This document shows, piece after piece, positions 1 through 8,970 of a stretch of 26,492 nt of DNA; the first letter of the stretch is position 1, and the number at the start of each line of letters is the position of its first letter. This DNA comes from Triparma columacea (Eukaryota > Sar > Bolidophyceae > Parmales > Triparmaceae). The stretch is taken from the NCBI GenBank assembly GCA_030267965.1, contig BRYA01001007.1:1-26492 (forward strand). Reading direction: 5' to 3'. Made by a program: the position numbers and the translations under genes. The notes under the pieces are model-generated. The model saw only the letters and a program-made list of their open reading frames with translations, made no database searches and was not told where the DNA came from.

Positions 1-1742
1 TTGGTGAGAGCAGCCAGAGCTACGGAGGAGACCAGCTCGTCCTGTAGCTTCGCCTCGGTATTAGTATGCTGGATAAAAGATTTCGTGCACATCTCAGAGA
101 GCTCGTCCGTCCTTGCCCACCAGTCGTTAGTGGTTTTAGCAAGGGCGCTGTAGGCTGCCATCTCAAGCTCTTCGATGCGTGCAAATTTATCGTTAGTGTT
201 GACAGCCATAGTCAAGGCGTATGAGGTGTTCAGTTCATTAAGCCTTCCATGAAAGTCATTGTTGGTGGCAACAAACTGCTTGTAAAACGAATCCTCAAAT
301 ACTGCAATCCTCTCCATGCAATTGTTCAGATCTGCAGTCATGGAGGCCTCCTTTATAGCAGCTGTAGTGACTGCGGTAATAAGCTCATCCTGTAAACCAG
401 CTTCCACCTCAGTATGATGGACCAGCTGGCGAGCACACATCTCTGAAAGCTCATCGATTCTCTTCCACTCGCCGTCAGTGTTCACAGCCATGTTAGTGAA
501 CATCTCAGAAGTAAGAAGAGAAATTCTCTCGTGCAGATCATTATTCGAGGCGGCAAATTGAGTGAAGAAGCTGTTCTCGAAAACTGCGGTGCGAGCAGCG
601 TAGTCATTGATTTCAGCTTGAAGGTTTGTCTCCTTGAGAGCAGACTTCGCACTTAAAGCGATGAGCTCATTCTGAAGGTCGGCTTCAGTAGCCGTCGTGT
701 GAGCGAAAAGCTGAAGCTGAGCAGCTTCATTCTCGTCAGTTCTCTGCCACCAGTCGTTCGTCGTAGTACTCATCGAAGCGAAGTAGGAAGAGGCGATTGA
801 GTCCATGCGGTCGTGCATGTCAAGGTTATTAAGAGCGAAGGACTTGTAGTAAACGTTGGCGAGGTCCTCGAAGCGCTCTTCAAAGTTCGTGAGCTCTGAA
901 GTTAGAGCCGCTTCTCTTATTGCAGAGGCTCCAACGACGGCGATGAGCTCATCTTGAAGGTTCTGTTCAGTGACAGTGTGGTGGACGAAGCTTTCCATCG
1001 CCATACTTTCCAGTTGCCCGATTCGGGTGAATTTGTCCTCAGTGTTGAGAGCAATGGAGGTCATTGCCAAACCCTCAAGCTCCTGAATTCGAGCAAATTT
1101 GTCTTGAGTGTTAAGGGCCATGGTCACCATACAAGAGGCACTGAGGGAATCGATGCGCTCATGCATATCGTTGTTACTAACGGCGAAACTAGAGAAGTAT
1201 GAGTCCTCCAGGCTATCAATGCGCTCTGTCAGATTACAAATCTCAGCAGTCAGAGCCGTTTTCATAACAGATGCTCCCGAGACAGCGGCAACAAGTTCGT
1301 TCTGAAGCGCTTCTTCTGCGACAGTGTGATGCGTAACAAGCTTCATGCAATTCTCTTCTAATTCGTTGACGCGTTTCCACCACCCTTCGGTGCTGCAGGC
1401 AATTTCCGTCATATGCGCATCACCAAGCTCGTCAAGACGGGAATGCCAGTCGTTCGTTCTTGTCGTAAAGCTTGTAAAGTAACCTTCTTCCAACTCCTCA
1501 ACTCTCCTTGTGTTGTGGCTGGTCGAAAGGCTCAACTGGGTGTAGAAAGATGTCTCAATCTCTCCCATCCGCTGCTCGTAGTTCTGGATTTCAACCTTCA
1601 ACGCGCTCTCTTTGGAAGCCGCATTTGCAATAGACCCGATGAGCTCGTCCTGGAGTTGTTTTTCCGACTCCGTGTGGTGTGCCACCAGCTGTGTGTTCAG
1701 GACGCCAAGTTCATCAATGCGAGTGTGGAAGTCGTTCGTCGT
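1..1742 (-). repeat. Coding repeat array: 22-residue units and 50-residue units
   Basis: Reading the minus strand, I count fourteen 22-residue units (for example TTNDWWARTDELSEMC..., NTNDKFARIEELEMAA...) and five complete plus one cut 50-residue unit that starts HTxxExxLQDEL. The LQDEL codons start on the plus-strand sequence at 33, 381, 663, 945, 1293 and 1641. These spacings are exactly 348, 282, 282, 348 and 348 bases, that is 50+3x22 or 50+2x22 residues. The 22-residue length is two hendecads, which fits a nearly straight or slightly right-handed coiled coil. DNA copies have diverged, so the periodicity is kept by selection on the protein. Confidence 0.88.
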
Positions 1743-3101
1743 CGTCGCCAAGCTGATAAAGTATTGTGTATCCAAATTGTTAATCCTCGCCCTCAAGTCA
1801 CCACTTTCCAAGTGAGTTGAACCCAGATGAAAGAGGTAGTCGCTCTCGAGCCCCCTGAGGGTTTCAGTAAGAACAGCCTTGTCTTCTCCTTGAACCTTCT
1901 CCAACTCCTTTCTACCAGCTTCTTTGATTTGTTGCTGTTCTTTCTCTGCCTCCCTCTTCATGATCTCTTCGTAACCGAACGCAAAGAGGGCGTCGGCCTC
2001 GAGGCCCGCCAAGGTTTTGTCAAAGTTGGACTTTGCGTCATCGAGGCTATACGCATTTGCCTCATCCTTGGCCTCAATGGTTGCCTGGAGGACCTTGTCG
2101 CTTGCCACAAGAGAACTCATGGTAATGAGAGCCACCTCGTCCATCTTATTCACGTAATTGTCCTCCAGGATCTTGATAGTTTCTCTCGTGACCTCGGCTT
2201 CACGCTCAAATTCCTTGATTTTATCGCCAAGGCTGAATTTATCCATCTCGAGTTCTTCAACTTTTTTCTCCGCAACGAGTAACGATGCCTCGGCCTTGTT
2301 GGCCCTGCGACGAACGCAAAAGCGGGTTAGCATTGTGTGACGAGCGACAAAGGAAGTGGAGAAGAGGAGCGTGCTATTTTTGGCTATTCTCACCTGTCGA
2401 TTGCATCCTCTACGGCTTTCCTCTCCAAGTCAGCTAGGGTCGTCTTGAGCTGCTTGTTGTTTTGGTCGAGCTCTTCAGTCTTCGTTTCGAGCTGCGAAGA
2501 GGGTTGCGTGATGGGTGATGGGTGAGTGGGTGGGTAAGGCAAGAAAGGATTACAAAACGACAGCGTCAGTCGAGCTTACATCTTCAGCCCTCTGCTTCGC
2601 GACCGCCAGCTCCTCCTTGAGGGCTGCGGCATCCTCTTCAGCCTTTTTGCCAAGCTCCTCCTCCATCTTGCCAAGTTCCTCCTTGAGCTGCTTCTGCTTC
2701 TCCTCAGCCTCCTTGAGCGCTATCGCAGCTTTTCCACTGAGTTCTTCCTCCTTCTTCTTCATCATTTCCTCCTTCTCCTTCTCCTTCTTCTCAAGCTCCT
2801 CATCAGCCTCCTTCTTGGCAGAGTCGAGGATCGCCTCCAACTCTTTCTGCTTCTTCTCTGCTTGCTCAGCACGGAAGAGAACCTCCTCAAACTTCTTCTC
2901 ATCGAAGCCGGTGCTGCTTGAATTCGGAGTTTTGGGCTCATCACCAGCATGCTCGGGGATGGTCTCAGGAGCAACCTCGTTCTTTCTAGAATCGTCCGAA
3001 GAACCGGCATTAGAACCTTCCTCCTTGCGAGGGGTCTCAAATTGAGGGTTCTCCCCCGAGACTTCGGGCCCAGGTAACGCTGGGGCAACAACTTCAGCCA
3101 T
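1..3101 (-). CDS. Long coiled-coil protein with 22/50-residue repeats (5' part; continues past window start)
   Basis: Three exons are visible: 3101-2580, 2491-2394 and 2304 to the window edge. Introns have GTAAGC/GCAG and GTGAGA/GCAG borders and keep the frame, giving about 974 residues with no stop before the edge. Residues 1-75 are Pro/Ser/acidic; about 75-205 is a Lys/Glu-rich coiled coil; about 207-390 is a less charged coiled coil. From about residue 390 (position 1742) the protein is a regular series of 22-residue units of the form TNDxxxRIDEL, interrupted by 50-residue units of the form HTxxExxLQDEL. I know no named family with this pattern. A filamentous, cytoskeletal or ciliary structural role is inferred from the coiled coil and from the head-to-head ODA1 gene; no enzyme motif is present. 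The start at 3101 is the first ATG and opens directly into the low-complexity N-terminus. Confidence 0.85.
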
Positions 3102-3884
3102 TGTCTTGCAAGCCGACAGTTAGGAAGAAAGGGGTTAAAGTCAAAGAAGGGAGCTTTACTTGGGCACAAAACTTTCAAGGTGGGACGACTTTGATACGTC
3201 TAGCCGGTAGTGAAGACAAATATTCTGTGCGTGGCACGAATGAAAAATCCCTTGCTTGGAAGTTTTTGCTGCCAGTTGCAAGACTGCCACCGAGCAGTTT
3301 CTGACAGTTCCTGATGTTGAGGATAAAATGGAGCGTCTAATTCACACCTTGACGAGTATCTAAAATATGAAAAAGTTTAAGAGCACCGGTACACGTTGAA
3401 AACTTAGCGCAGAGTGTACCACCTGTGCGGTTACGTTCACCAATTTACCAATTTCATCATCATTTTGAAGCCTTCTCAAGTACGCACGACGTTCGGGGCC
3501 CTAGTGCAGGCTCGCACATTGTATTTGCTGTTCCTGAATCGCAGAATTCGTAAAAAAATAAAATTAACCGTATCTCCTCTCTTTTTGAGTACTTGGTTTT
3601 TGGTTTTTCAACCAAGTCGTTAATTGAGTTAAGAGTTAAAATTTCCTCCTCTTCAAATTGGTAAGTGCCGTTGTACGACAACTACGGACTTCACCGGTGG
3701 AACTATCGTCTCCGATTCTACTCATCTTTGTCTCCGACGTGCGGCGGTGTGTCCGTCAGCACAAACCACACCCCTTCTCACACTTCCTCGATCTCTCCTC
3801 CTCCTTAAAATAATAGCTCTAGGTTGGAGGCTTACGTACACTTTTCTACCTCACCCCCCCCCACCGCTATCCCCGGAGTCCACA
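3102..3884. promoter_or_regulatory. Bidirectional intergenic region between the coiled-coil gene and ODA1
   Basis: The two start codons face away from each other, so these 783 bases must hold both promoters and 5' UTRs. I see no convincing conserved coding region; the short open frames here are low quality. An 8-bp perfect inverted repeat (acttggtt ... aaccaagt, 3591-3617, 11-base loop) is the only clear structure. A GTAAGTGC at 3661 looks like a donor and could start a 5' UTR intron of the plus-strand gene. A C-rich tract lies just before the ATG at 3885. Confidence 0.5.
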
Positions 3885-5640
3885 ATGACTACCGAACAGA
3901 AAACATCGGATCTGGAGCAGCTCCAGAGAGAGTACAGGCACATGGAGGCGAACAGGAAGGGTAAGTGCAACTTCTGGGTTGATGGCTTGATCCTCAGCGC
4001 TCTACCGACGCCGGCCTGCTATCATCTAGTGGAATCTCCACGTCTGACCCCCCCCCCCCCTCTCCCCCCTCTCTTCTCCTCTCCTCTCCTCCCCCCCCCC
4101 CCCTCTAGCCTACGCTGAAGAGTCCCACCAGGTGCTAAGGAAGCAGCAGCAGACGATCGAGAAGCTCCGCCGCGACAACGATACCCTGAAGACGGAAATT
4201 GCGATGCAAATGCGCACAACCCTAAAGCCGGCGAATAACTTTCAGCAGTCAATGATTGAAAAGTTGCACGACCAGATGGACAAGTACTCCAGACAGATTG
4301 AGAACGAGAAGAATGCAATTGCCGCTATGGACGAATCAATTGGAGTCCTCAGGGACAAGATATTGAAGGAAAGGAAGAACATGGGTGGTGTCAACGCGGC
4401 AAGGGAGAACCAACAGATGATACAGAAGCAAATTAGGATCCTCGAAAACCGCCTCGACAAGGCCCTCGTCAAGTTCAACCAGTCCCTCGCCCACAACCGT
4501 AAGCTGCGCGAAGAAATCGACGACCTTCGCCGCGAGCGTGTCGTCTTCGATAACATCTACAAGAAGCTCGAGAAGGAGCTTCATGAGAAGAAGAAGCAGA
4601 TGGCACAGGTCATTGAGTTGAGCAATCTTACATACGAACAGAGGGACAACTGTCAGATGGAGATCACTGCCATTGACCAGGCAAATAGAAAGGAGCAGGA
4701 GGACTTTGAGGAGCAGATGATTGAGCTCGGGAGGATGCTGGAAGAGGAGTTCAAGCTGACCTCCTCTAAGTCCACATCTGCCCTCGGAAGCAAGACGTCG
4801 ACCACGCCTAAGAAGAAGTCCAAGGCCAAGTCTGAAATCACCAAGGAGAGGGCCGAGGCGCAGAGCGCCCAGGAGAGGGTCCAGAATTTCGAGGAAGCCT
4901 TCCAGAAGATTAAGGCTGCGACTGGCATCTCTGACATTGAGGAACTTGTACGGACATTCATCAAGAACGAGGACCAGAATTTCTCCCTGTTTAATTACGT
5001 CAACGAGCAAACTAATGAGATAGAGAAGCTCGAGGAGCAGTGCATGGCACTCAGGAAGGAGGAGGGCAGGTATACCGAAGCCGCCGGGGACGAGAGCGTG
5101 GCCCAGCACAAGCAGATACTCAAGGAGCTCGAGAGCAAGCTCCAGGTGTCGGAGCAGCAGGCTGAAAAGTACGAGAGCAAGTGCAACAACTCGCAAAAGA
5201 CTATCGAGAGCCTCAAGAAGGGAATTCAGACAATGTTCGAGAAGCTTGAGTGTAAGAGCGACCTCCTCAGTGACAGCACTGTCACGGAGGCCAATATGCT
5301 CCAGTTTTTGGGCATCATTGAGAGCAGGACGAACGAGATCCTCGCTGCGTATCACAAGATCCAGGCCAAGCAGATGCACGCCATGGCCGCAATCGATGCG
5401 TCGAAGGGCAAGGCCACCCCCAACGTTCTGGGACTTGGTCCGAGTATTCCTATGGGCAAGGAGTTGATCCACGTCAACCCACCGAAGCTCGAGGAGTTTA
5501 GCTCGGACGAGGAGGCCGACAGTGACGATGATGGGGACGCCCATCCTTTGACTAGGGAGGAACTCAAAAACAGGACTTTCGCAAGGATCCAAAAGAGGGG
5601 GGACCACAAGTCGAAGGGCAAGAAGGGAGGGAAGAGGTAG
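3885..5640 (+). CDS. ODA1: Outer dynein arm docking complex subunit (ODA1/DC2, CCDC63/CCDC114 family)
   Basis: Two exons, 3885-3960 and 4109-5640, give 535 residues; the intron is GTAAGT...CTCTAG with long poly-C runs. The protein is almost entirely coiled coil. The stretches QLQREYRHMEANRK, RKQQQTIEKLRRDN, LENRLDKALVKFNQSLAHN, LREEIDDLRRERVVFDNIY and KKKQMAQVIELSNLTYEQRD are family hallmarks of CCDC63/CCDC114 and Chlamydomonas ODA1 (DC2), which help attach outer dynein arms to axonemal doublet microtubules. About residues 235-265 form a Ser/Thr/Lys-rich break, and the C-terminus is acidic (SSDEEADSDDDGD) then basic (KSKGKKGGKR). Joining the first exon restores the conserved N-terminal motif, which supports the splice. 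The gene implies a flagellated life stage. Confidence 0.93.
3961..4108 (+). other. ODA1 intron with extreme poly-C tracts
   Basis: The intron begins GTAAGTGCAA and ends CCCTCTAG. Between 4049 and 4103 there are runs of 10 or more C separated by CT-rich sequence. Splicing it out (phase 1) joins ..ANRK to AYAEES.. of the ODA1 family. U runs are nearly absent before the acceptor. Confidence 0.85.
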
Positions 5641-5739
5641 GACGCGCTAGCGAGCGCGAGGTTGTAATGGTGGGAGGGGAGGAGGGGAGTCAACGAAAGA
5701 AAGATTTTCTCTCTGAAATGGAATGAGAGCCTTTTCAAT

Positions 5740-6909
5740 TTATTTTTGATTTGCTGTGGGCGGTGGCGCCGGGGATTGAGCAAGTTCCTTAGCAACAGCG
5801 ATAGAATTTCTGTGACCCCTGAAATGGATATTTCCGTCAGGGACCTCGTTCATGTCAACGTCGGCAATGTCCGTGGGTTCAATCACGTAATCTTCGGAAC
5901 CGGGAGGGGGAGCGGGAGCGGGAGCAGGAGCTGAAGAAGGGGTGCAGACTAAATTCGCAGCATCTTCCGCCTGTGCCCTGGCGTAGCATCCTGGGATCAC
6001 TTTGCTAGACTTCTCGAGGATGGTCGATGCGATGTTTGTTGGATCATTCTCTCCAACCCAACACGTGCCCCCGAGGAAGGTCGGGATTTGATCGGCAGGC
6101 ATCATGCCGTCTGCAAGCTCCGCCAGGAAGTTCTTCCCCATTATCTTGATCTTGGCTCGAGTGTTTGCGGGAAGGATGGGCGAAATTACTTTCCAGATTG
6201 CGGACAAAATCCACGGGCCCCTTACTATAGCTACACACCCTGTCGTCTCTGGGTATCGGGGAGGACCGATTGCAGCTATTCTCTTAATGAGGCCGATATT
6301 CGATACGTGAGACATCGAGAGACCCTTCAGGTCGACAACGACCAATGCCCTTCCCCTCCCCCCAGGAAACGCCCGCGCCAGTCGAAAGGTTTCCTCCAAG
6401 TACGCCGTATAGCACTCACAGATTGCATCAGCCATACCCTCCTCAGAGGCAATACCAGACATGTCAAGGGCCCCCATCCGGTCAAACATGATCGGAGGAT
6501 GCCCAGGCGGAGACAGAATGGTACCGTAGAAAGTCTGTCCAGCGACTTGTGCGGCTTTCCCTCTGTTGGAGATGGGATAGTGTTTATCGTGAATTTCATC
6601 GATACGGACTTGTTCCCTCCAAGTCATCGACTCTCGATACATATCCGCCGCCGCCTCAATGGTAGGGCGGGACTGCACAAATCTCAACAAAGTCCCATCA
6701 TCCATGTGTTTCCTTGATTCACGACTCCCAACCTGAACCTCTTTGTCCTCATCCCACAAATCTTCAACCAAGCGGCGGAAGGATGAAATCGATTCCATCT
6801 CATCCGGGGTGAGGTCGGGTACGTTATATCTGGGAATCATTAAAAAAACAATTCTTCCTGCTTTGATCCCAAGTGGGCTCCCGAGCTGAGCTGAGCTCCC
6901 ACCCCCCAT
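5740..6909 (-). CDS. Sec14-like CRAL-TRIO lipid-binding protein
   Basis: A single open frame of 389 residues with no intron. About residues 60-100 match a CRAL-TRIO N-terminal helix region (DDGTLLRFVQSRPTIEAAADMYR). About 110-290 form the lipid-binding lobe: VVVDLKGLSMSHVSNIGL, the gate-helix area around GPPRYPETTGCVAIVRGPW, then ISPILPANTRAKIKIMGKN and PTFLGGTC, which correspond to Sec14 positions in the same order. Such proteins bind and exchange phosphatidylinositol and other lipids. The C-terminus is a Pro/Ala linker and a tail ending GHRNSIAVAKELAQ. With the ATG at 6909 the N-terminus is MGGGSSAQ, a possible N-myristoylation signal; the ATG at 6840 (MIPRYNVPD) is an alternative start. 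It converges on ODA1 with a 99-base gap. Confidence 0.88.
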   Translation of the reverse strand: MGGGSSAQLGSPLGIKAGRIVFLMIPRYNVPDLTPDEMESISSFRRLVEDLWDEDKEVQVGSRESRKHMDDGTLLRFVQSRPTIEAAADMYRESMTWREQVRIDEIHDKHYPISNRGKAAQVAGQTFYGTILSPPGHPPIMFDRMGALDMSGIASEEGMADAICECYTAYLEETFRLARAFPGGRGRALVVVDLKGLSMSHVSNIGLIKRIAAIGPPRYPETTGCVAIVRGPWILSAIWKVISPILPANTRAKIKIMGKNFLAELADGMMPADQIPTFLGGTCWVGENDPTNIASTILEKSSKVIPGCYARAQAEDAANLVCTPSSAPAPAPAPPPGSEDYVIEPTDIADVDMNEVPDGNIHFRGHRNSIAVAKELAQSPAPPPTANQK

Positions 6910-7288
6910 CCCCTCCTTGATGTGGAGCTACATAGCACCTTTCGTCATTTTCTTTGCAATTTTTACATTTTACGTCTACAAACAAAGATCCAACCAAGAC
7001 TGGGTATCTTCGAAGGTTGCAACGCCCAACAAGAGAAGAAGGTGAGGAAGGAGTCGTGAGAGGGGGAGTGAAGGTGGGGGTGTTTTTGCGCTTTGGTGCG
7101 TTTTAGAGAGATACTGGATGGGCTCTTGTGGCACATTTTGGCACAATTGCTAGAATATGTTATCGTTTTGGATGCAGCGTGGGAGATGTGGGGTCATATT
7201 TGAGTTTCTGCCAAAGCGGGAAGGAGGAATGGCGTTTCATTAGTTGATTTTGGGCTGGTTTGGAACGTTTCGAGGGATTTACTGCTGA
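6910..7288. promoter_or_regulatory. Intergenic region between divergent Sec14-like gene and 7475 gene
   Basis: No gene is seen. The region holds the promoter of the Sec14-like gene and probably the promoter, or a first exon, of the plus-strand gene at 7475. An open frame beginning with ATG at 7157 is only 28 codons and shows no similarity I recognise. No TATA-like box stands out. Confidence 0.4.
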
Positions 7289-7474
7289 TCTTTACCATTC
7301 ATTTCTAATTCTACCCCATATCCATTCCAATCTTCAAATAATAGCCCCCAAACGTTGAGAAATAGGTCACAAACTCGAAGTTCATCTCGGGGCAAGTCCA
7401 GTGAAAAGAAGAAATCGCAGGCGTCGTCATCCTCCCGTCCGAGGCGTCGCGTTAGTGCTACCTCCGGAAGGAAC

Positions 7475-8788
7475 ATGGAAATGCTTTCGTCGTTCCCTAC
7501 CCCCTATGATCGCAATGCTATTGCCATAGCTGCAGGTGGAGATGCTCAGATTTTGAGTCCCAATGGCACCACCCTCGTCACTGCCGGGGGGGAGGACGAC
7601 GGTGAGGCGGAGAGTCTCGAGGTGACGAAGAGGCTCACGTTTAGCAGGGTCAAACAGAGGCCCAACGGGGGGGGGCTGCTAGGCAGCATGCTTGGGGGTG
7701 AAAGGGGGAAAAAGAGGGAGAAGGAGAACGACGAGGAGGCGATGGCGGAGATGGGCGTCGGAAGCGTCGGGGGGAGGGGAACGGGGAAGAAACCCAGAGT
7801 TAGTTTCGGATCCAACTCAACCAAGCTCTACCACCCTTCCGAGGTTGTTTCCACAAAGAAGCGCAAGCAGGTGGATGAGGATTCCGGTGAGGTCCCTGTA
7901 CTCAAACTCAAGAAGCCGTCAGCTCCCGAGGAACCCAAGAGCCAGCCGAGAGGAAGAGGGACGAAACGATCCGCATCTGAGAGTGGCCGGAAGGGGGACT
8001 CATTAATGTCACCTCCAACGTCAAATAAGCGTTCACGCCCACCCCCAAGGCCTAAGTCGATACACGCGAGCTTGAGGGGGCCGGAAGAGGAGGAGGAGAT
8101 GGAGGATGCGGAGGAGGCGTACAGACCCAGGGGCTACATCACCTCCCCATTAATAGAACAGAACCCGCGACCAAGGGTCATCAACCCGCTCTTGGCAAAC
8201 ATGGGGGAGGGAGGGCTGCTAGGAAGCCCCCAGGTTTGGGCCAAGCCCACCCAGAGAGATGCCCTCGAAGAAGATGAGCCAGATACCATGGTCGTAACGC
8301 TCCTGAAGGATGTAGTTAAGGAGAAGGACGACGGGACAAAGGGTGGGATGCTTGGGAGGGTCGGAATGTGGGGGAAAAAACAAAGGGAGGTTGAGGGCAG
8401 AGTGGAGAAAATTATCAAGGGCGGCAAGAAAAAGGTCGAGCAGGTTGCGGCGGAACACGGCCTTTCGAAGTCTGGACCTGGATCCGGAACCAAGCAGGCT
8501 GTGGCATCTGCAGTGGCAGCTGCGGCAGCGGCAGCCCCCGTCAGGGCTTCCCCCGCACCCATTCCTGTGGTATCCTCCCTCGCCCCTGCCCCTGCCCCTG
8601 CCCCGGCAGCACCCAGCTTCTCTTTCGGTGGCGCCACCGCCCCTGCATCCTCATCAGCTGGGGGCGTCGTGGTCTCTGGCCCTCCTGGGGGAACGAAGAT
8701 CGAAGGCTTCGGAACGAGCAGCCTACAGCAGGCAAGCAGTGGCAGCAGCAGGAGGAGCAGGAGATCGAGGGGACGTGGGAAGAGATAG
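7475..8788 (+). CDS. Disordered basic nuclear-type protein, weak FG-nucleoporin likeness
   Basis: From the first in-frame ATG at 7475 this encodes 437 residues. The frame is open upstream back to a stop at 7286 and there encodes a plausible basic Ser/Arg-rich stretch, so an upstream exon may supply the true start. The protein is low complexity: basic patches that look like nuclear localisation signals (KKRKQ, GTKRSAS, NKRSRPPPRPKS), an acidic EEEEEMEDAEEA block, an Ala/Pro segment, one FSFGG and one GFGTSS motif, and an Arg-rich end (SRRSRRSRGRGKR). FG motifs next to a basic C-terminus recall Nup153/Nup1-type nucleoporins, but two motifs are too few to assign it. I do not recognise a folded domain. 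Confidence 0.6.
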   Translation: MEMLSSFPTPYDRNAIAIAAGGDAQILSPNGTTLVTAGGEDDGEAESLEVTKRLTFSRVKQRPNGGGLLGSMLGGERGKKREKENDEEAMAEMGVGSVGGRGTGKKPRVSFGSNSTKLYHPSEVVSTKKRKQVDEDSGEVPVLKLKKPSAPEEPKSQPRGRGTKRSASESGRKGDSLMSPPTSNKRSRPPPRPKSIHASLRGPEEEEEMEDAEEAYRPRGYITSPLIEQNPRPRVINPLLANMGEGGLLGSPQVWAKPTQRDALEEDEPDTMVVTLLKDVVKEKDDGTKGGMLGRVGMWGKKQREVEGRVEKIIKGGKKKVEQVAAEHGLSKSGPGSGTKQAVASAVAAAAAAAPVRASPAPIPVVSSLAPAPAPAPAAPSFSFGGATAPASSSAGGVVVSGPPGGTKIEGFGTSSLQQASSGSSRRSRRSRGRGKR

Positions 8789-8887
8789 TGATGGGTTTTT
8801 TCTTCGCTCGGTTTGATTAACCCTAACCCAAAAAAAGCGAAAGAGTGTGTTAAGTAAATTAAGGTCCTAAACCTTTTTGTGAGCAAC

Positions 8888-8966
8888 TGCACCGTCCATT
8901 ATACTTCCCACCTCCTTCATCCCAAAAATGCACCGTCCATTACTTCCCGCCTCCTTCATCCCAAAG
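8888..8966. repeat. Tandem direct repeat, two copies of about 40 bp
   Basis: Copy 1 is 8888-8928 and copy 2 is 8929-8966. Both begin TGCACCGTCCATTA and end CTCCTTCATCCCAAA; copy 2 lacks two bases and has one A-to-G change. It lies between two convergent genes, probably in 3' UTR sequence of one or both. Confidence 0.85.
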
Positions 8967-8970
8967 AGAG

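Noticed and set aside
954..2340. Several plus-strand frames in the first 2.3 kb
   Set aside because: All are shadows of the continuous minus-strand repeat protein, whose frame has no stop across the region.
2515..3045. Ser/Phe-rich plus-strand frame
   Set aside because: Antisense of the Glu/Lys-rich first exon of the coiled-coil gene.
4336..5607. 423-codon minus-strand open frame opposite ODA1
   Set aside because: It is the Leu-rich complement of Glu/Lys/Gln coiled-coil codons; the plus strand is a clear CCDC63/CCDC114 homologue.
8816..8830. Telomere-like AACCCTAACCC, also near 10285, 13240 and 24780
   Set aside because: Only one to two units at each place; too short for interstitial telomere repeats, and could be chance or a telo-box-like element.
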